Assembly: GCF_014197535.1 (NCBI RefSeq)
Contig: NZ_JACIFV010000002.1
Span: 434,001-498,000, forward strand
DNA length: 64,000 bases
Source: Rhizobium aethiopicum
Lineage (GTDB): Bacteria > Pseudomonadota > Alphaproteobacteria > Rhizobiales > Rhizobiaceae
Direction of reading: 5' to 3'
Within the stretch, counting starts at the first letter, position 1, and every line of letters starts with the position of its first letter. The notes beneath the pieces are model-generated. The model searched no databases and had not been told where the DNA came from. It was given only the letters and a program-made list of their open reading frames with translations. The translations under genes and the position numbers were made by a program. Of this stretch, positions 58,352-64,000 are shown in pieces.

Positions 58352-58393
58352 AGGGAATAGCGAAGTCTGGGCCAGCAAAGGTGGGGTAGTTGA

Positions 58394-59431
58394 ATGTCGA
58401 ACATGATGAAGGCGCTGGTCAAGTCGCAGCCGGAAGTCGGGCTTTGGATGGAGAATGTGCCGGTGCCGGAGGTGGGGCCGAACGATGTGCTGATCCGGGT
58501 GAAGAAATCGGCGATCTGCGGCACCGACGTCCACATCTGGAACTGGGACCAGTGGGCGCAGAAGACCATTCCGGTGCCGATGGTGGTCGGTCATGAATTC
58601 TCCGGCGAGATCGCCGAGATCGGTTCGGCGGTCACCCGCTATCACGTCGGCGAGCGGGTCTCCGGCGAGGGGCATATCGTCTGCGGCAAGTGCCGCAACT
58701 GCCGGGCGGGCAGGGGGCATCTTTGCCGCAACACGCTCGGCGTCGGCGTTAACCGGCCGGGCTCGTTCGGCGAGTTCGTCTGCATTCCCGAAAGCAATGT
58801 CGTGCCGATCCCGGACGACATTTCCGACGAGATCGCCGCGATCTTCGATCCGTTCGGCAATGCCGTGCATACCGCGCTTTCCTTCGATCTCGTCGGTGAG
58901 GACGTGCTCGTCACCGGCGCCGGGCCGATCGGCATCATGGGAGCGCTCGTCGCCAAACGTTCCGGCGCCCGCAAGGTTGTCATCACCGACATCAATCCGC
59001 ACCGTCTGGACCTGGCGCGCAAGCTCGGCATCGACCATGTCGTCGATGCATCGAAGGAAAACCTCGCCGACGTGATGAAGGCGATCGGCATGACGGAGGG
59101 CTTCGACGTCGGGCTCGAAATGTCGGGCGCAGCACCCGCCTTCCGCGACATGATCGACAAGATGAACAATGGCGGCAAGATCGCCATTCTCGGCATCGCG
59201 CCGGCTGGTTTCGAGATCGACTGGAACAAGGTGATTTTCAAGATGCTCAATCTCAAGGGCATCTATGGCCGTGAGATGTTCGAGACCTGGTACAAGATGA
59301 TCGCCTTCGTGCAAGGCGGCCTCGATCTTTCGCCGATCATCACCCATCGCATCAAGATCGACGATTTCCGCGACGGTTTCGAGGCGATGCGGTCGGGCAA
59401 TTCAGGCAAAGTCGTGATGGATTGGATGTGA
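58394..59431 (+). CDS. tdh: L-threonine 3-dehydrogenase
   Basis: A 345-residue zinc-dependent MDR dehydrogenase that oxidises threonine to 2-amino-3-oxobutanoate with NAD. The sequence parallels E. coli Tdh: [40 protein letters not shown], and the structural zinc Cys set [15 protein letters not shown]. It shares the two-step threonine pathway with kbl upstream. The start at 58394 follows GGTGGGG. The next gene begins 10 bp after its stop. Confidence 0.96.
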   Translation: MSNMMKALVKSQPEVGLWMENVPVPEVGPNDVLIRVKKSAICGTDVHIWNWDQWAQKTIPVPMVVGHEFSGEIAEIGSAVTRYHVGERVSGEGHIVCGKCRNCRAGRGHLCRNTLGVGVNRPGSFGEFVCIPESNVVPIPDDISDEIAAIFDPFGNAVHTALSFDLVGEDVLVTGAGPIGIMGALVAKRSGARKVVITDINPHRLDLARKLGIDHVVDASKENLADVMKAIGMTEGFDVGLEMSGAAPAFRDMIDKMNNGGKIAILGIAPAGFEIDWNKVIFKMLNLKGIYGREMFETWYKMIAFVQGGLDLSPIITHRIKIDDFRDGFEAMRSGNSGKVVMDWM

Positions 59432-59441
59432 GGAGGACGAC

Positions 59442-59786
59442 ATGCTCTATGGAAGCTGCCATTGCGGCAACATCGCTTTCACCGTCGAAGGCGAATTCAC
59501 TGAGGCGCTCGACTGCAATTGTTCGCTCTGCCGCAGGCGAGGCGGGCTTCTTGCCTTCGTGCCGCGCGAGAAGCTGGTGCTGAAGACACCTGAGGAAAAT
59601 ATCTCGACTTATACTTTCAACAAGCATGTCATCCAGCATCATTTCTGCGCCAATTGCGGCATCGCGCCTTTCGGCGAGGGCGTGGCCCCTAACGGCTCGT
59701 CGATGGCTTCGATTAATCTGCGCTGCATTCCCGCGCTCGATCTCGGCGCGCTGAAGGTGACGCCCTATGATGGCGCGGCGCATTAG
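59442..59786 (+). CDS. GFA (CENP-V) family zinc-binding protein
   Basis: A 114-residue protein of the glutathione-dependent formaldehyde-activating (GFA) fold. Cys pairs SCHCGN, CNCSLCRRR, and CANCG supply zinc ligands. GFA in Paracoccus was proposed to form S-hydroxymethylglutathione; most relatives are uncharacterised. It follows tdh by 10 bp with the same strand, so is likely cotranscribed. Confidence 0.88.
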   Translation: MLYGSCHCGNIAFTVEGEFTEALDCNCSLCRRRGGLLAFVPREKLVLKTPEENISTYTFNKHVIQHHFCANCGIAPFGEGVAPNGSSMASINLRCIPALDLGALKVTPYDGAAH

Positions 59787-60260
59787 GCCGGCCGATACCC
59801 GCCCGGAAAAAGCGCAATATATCCAAGCCACAACTGCGTCAAAAGGCTGAAACAACGGGCGCGGCGAGCAAAATCTCGGCCGCCCTTGTCTTTTGTTTGC
59901 TGCTTCTTAAATAAGGTTCGCAATCGCAGCCGCGGTTCAAAGCCTGTGGATAAGGCTTTTTCCGAGTTTTCGCGGGCTTTTTTGCTGGAAAAGCTTGACG
60001 AGAACAAAAAATGTGGGAATCACCGTTCGACTTGTTGAAGCGGTGAACAGGGTCAAGGCGGATCGCGCAACCATGGCCGGAAATCCAAAGGCAAGAAAGC
60101 TTTGCTGTCCGGTACCGGCGATCGTGGTTAATCAGACTTTAAATGTCATCCCGTTAGGTGGGCTCAGGTGATTCAAGGGCGACGCGAGCGGCGCGTCAAG
60201 CCCTGAGACGGCCCATTCACCGTAGCGAGATTGGATAGCGTCAGGAAGGCGACGATATAA
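59787..60260. other. 474-bp rpoD upstream region
   Basis: No gene is supported. A weak hairpin AAAGCC...GGCTTT followed by TT (59939-59961) may end the tdh transcript. TTGACG at 59995 has no good -10 partner. AGGAAGG just before 60261 is the rpoD ribosome binding site. No LexA-type or heat-shock promoter was identified with confidence. Confidence 0.45.
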
Positions 60261-62318
<2,058 letters not shown>

Positions 62319-62625
62319 CGCTTCGACAATGCCGTGATGATTTGGAAAAGCCGGGCTTTACGCCCGGCTTTTGCTTTTATGATTAGTACCAATGATCGCG
62401 GCGGCTTTCTTGTCGCCCTGTGGTGACAAGCCTATAATCCGGCCGCGGGTAGGGATCGATCGCGACGCGCGAGCGAGGGGCGACATATGCCTGCATGGTC
62501 TATCCCCGCCGGATCCAGATGATTGCAGGCCTTGCCGGCCTGAAATCCGAATCCGGATCTGATCCAAGAAGAGAGCATGATGTCGTCTGCTCACCTTTTC
62601 GGCACCACGCTCTGGGAGGTGCGAT
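62319..62625. other. 307-bp gap between rpoD and the GYD gene
   Basis: Holds the rpoD terminator. A minus-strand frame of 37 codons (62383-62496), starting after GGGGATAGACC and reading MQAYVAPRSRVAIDPY at its start, would end just beside the terminator; I rate it as only a possible small gene. No other feature is evident. Confidence 0.45.
62346..62372 (+). terminator. Intrinsic terminator after rpoD
   Basis: An 11-bp perfect stem (AAAAGCCGGGC/GCCCGGCTTTT) with a TTTAC loop and then TTTT beyond the stem, 28 bp after the rpoD stop. The A-rich left side makes it work in both directions. Confidence 0.88.
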
Positions 62626-62919
62626 ATGACCACTTACATTCTTTTGATCGATTGGACGGATCAAGGCATCCGCACTGTACGTGACTCGACAAAACGGCTG
62701 GACGCGGCGAAGAAACTGCTCGCCAGCGTCGGCGGCTCCTTCAATCAATTCTTTCTGACGATGGGCGGGCATGACATGGTGGCCGTCTGCGAGGCGCCTG
62801 ACGATGCCGTGATGGCGCATTTCACACTCTCTCTTGCCATGGCCGGCAACGTGCGGACCGAGACGCTGAAGGCCTTCCCGGAAGCGGCCTATCGGGATCT
62901 CATTGGTTCGTTGGGCTGA
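62626..62919 (+). CDS. GYD-domain protein
   Basis: A 97-residue single-domain protein of the GYD family, with the pattern TYILLIDWTDQGIRTVRDS, QFFLTMGGHDMVAVCEAPDD and ALAMAGNVRTETLKAF. The fold is a ferredoxin-like dimer; the function is unknown but genes often accompany metabolism or stress genes. The start follows GGGAGGTGC. The reading frame is complete. Confidence 0.85.
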   Translation: MTTYILLIDWTDQGIRTVRDSTKRLDAAKKLLASVGGSFNQFFLTMGGHDMVAVCEAPDDAVMAHFTLSLAMAGNVRTETLKAFPEAAYRDLIGSLG

Positions 62920-63090
62920 TCACTGCTCGAGCTCGGTTCCAAATACTGTGCAGAGGCCAGGTGAGGCCGAAGCGCATACGCATACCGCGTTGCGGATGAC
63001 GTCCGCCGAACTGAGAGTTCGGCGGTGTAATCACGAGGTTTTTTGCTTTTGTGGCTTGATGCTGCCCGCTTTAAAGGCCACATCGCTGCT

Positions 63091-64000
63091 GTGACAGAAG
63101 AAGTCGACCCGGCAGAAATGCATGAAGGATCGAAACAGCGGACTGAAATCCGCTGGGGTGTCGGTGCGTCCGTGCTTCTGCATGTGCCTCTCATCGCGCT
63201 TCTCATTTTCGGTCTGCCGAGGATCGAGCCGAAGCTCGCCGAAGACGAGAGCGTGAAGGTCGAGCTCGTTCCGCCGCCGGAGGAGAAGAAGCCGGAGGAA
63301 AAACCCAAGGAAAAACGACCGGAACTGAAGCCGCCGGAACAGGCGAAGAAACAACTGCCGCCGCCTCCACCGCCGCCGCCTCAAACGGAAGCTGCAAAAC
63401 CTCAGCTGACCCCTCCGATGCAAAGCATCTCTCGTTCGGTTCTTGAGTTTGCGAACAAGGATACTGTGTCGGGACAGAGGCAACAGGCGTTGCCGCAGCA
63501 CGCGGAAACCCGAAAGCCATCCATTGCCGGCGTGAAATCAGCGAACGCGTCCGTTGAGCCATCGCAATCCGAAAAGTCTGATGTTCCGAAGACGGTTCCT
63601 GCGGCGAATCCAGTGCCTAAGGATATCGAGCTCCCTCAGGTGCAAACTGATGAAATCAACCCGGAAAAGAAAGCGCCGGCTGCCATAGGGCCGGACGAAG
63701 CAAAGACGAAATTCGAGCAAGCGGAACGTACAAACGAACCTGCGTCAGCGCCACCTCCTGTGACGGCAGCTGGAAAGAAAGCCAAAGAGCTTACCGAAGC
63801 TGGGGTGCTGTATTCCGAGAGGGTCACTTCCGATCCGATGATTAAGACCGCGATTAACAATCTGCCTCGAGGTACCCGCATCAATGCGCTCTGCCTGACC
63901 GAACTTCAACAGCAACTGATCCATGCTCCGAAAGGGTATAAGCCGGATTTCCTGCCTTCCTTCTCGCGTGCCATCAAGGGGAATATTCTTAACGGCACAG
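63091..64000 (+). CDS. TonB-like DUF930 protein, 5' part (runs off the window)
   Basis: An open frame from a GTG at 63091 (or ATG at 63118) to the end of the window, 303 codons, without a stop. It starts with a basic cytoplasmic tip, then a transmembrane helix (WGVGASVLLHVPLIALLIF), a long Pro/Glu/Lys-rich stretch (PPPEEKKPEEKP, PPPPPPPPPQT), and a DUF930-type domain near the end (ASDPMIKTAINNLPRGTRIN). The layout is that of TonB or TonB-like periplasm-spanning proteins. Neither start has a clear ribosome binding site. It is not in any nearby operon. Confidence 0.75.
   Translation, partial: MTEEVDPAEMHEGSKQRTEIRWGVGASVLLHVPLIALLIFGLPRIEPKLAEDESVKVELVPPPEEKKPEEKPKEKRPELKPPEQAKKQLPPPPPPPPQTEAAKPQLTPPMQSISRSVLEFANKDTVSGQRQQALPQHAETRKPSIAGVKSANASVEPSQSEKSDVPKTVPAANPVPKDIELPQVQTDEINPEKKAPAAIGPDEAKTKFEQAERTNEPASAPPPVTAAGKKAKELTEAGVLYSERVTSDPMIKTAINNLPRGTRINALCLTELQQQLIHAPKGYKPDFLPSFSRAIKGNILNGT

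Overview
The window looks like chromosomal DNA of a fast-growing rhizobium, most likely the Rhizobium leguminosarum/etli group. It is GC-rich with dense, strongly biased coding on both strands. The order lsrB-trxB-Lrp-dctD-dctB-dctA-lpcC-greA, the tandem AbcR small RNAs and the RIME-type palindromes all fit that group. No prophage, insertion sequence, CRISPR array, rRNA or tRNA is seen, and almost every gap is short.

Layout. 1-9.7 kb: a truncated EnvZ-like sensor kinase, an HxlR regulator divergent from an SDR, a BA14K-type exported protein, a cold shock protein, an EamA transporter, a soluble sugar dehydrogenase, and a Gram-negative sortase with its VIT/VWA substrate. 10-16 kb: a membrane glycosyltransferase, aatA and a three-gene surface-polysaccharide glycosyltransferase cluster. 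16-24 kb: a cation/proton antiporter, small conserved proteins, a LysR/epimerase divergent pair, an APH-type kinase, and an ArsR-MFS-Old Yellow Enzyme operon. 24-34 kb: two AbcR sRNAs beside lsrB, then trxB, an Lrp regulator, the dctBD/dctA C4-dicarboxylate locus with its sigma-54 promoter, lpcC and greA. 34-36.6 kb: a radical SAM/UdgX DNA-repair cassette under a LexA-type box. 36.6-51.5 kb: carB, a dehydrogenase, a zinc metallopeptidase, an aldo/keto reductase, two drug exporters, an adenylate-cyclase/TPR protein, carA and a YqeY protein. 51.5-64 kb: dnaG-recQ, kbl-tdh, a GFA protein, rpoD, a GYD protein and a truncated TonB-like DUF930 protein.

How the genes work together. DctB senses dicarboxylates and DctD drives dctA from a -24/-12 promoter; DctA feeds bacteroid metabolism. 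LsrB lies next to the AbcR pair, and a shared dyad at -54 of both sRNA promoters suggests a LysR-type activator controls them. carA and carB lie 13 kb apart but form one enzyme. kbl and tdh form the threonine-to-glycine route. The radical SAM protein and UdgX are translationally coupled and probably part of the SOS response. The sortase and its LPQTA substrate overlap by 11 bp and form one unit.

Least described signals: the covarying dyad upstream of both AbcR copies; the SOS box over the radical SAM/UdgX cassette; a terminator hairpin with a CUCCC loop in the greA leader; a 14-bp perfect hairpin in the dnaG upstream gap; and a glycosyltransferase-cluster gene (14372-15241) without a clear family. 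Family names come from recognising motifs and sequence; no database search was run.
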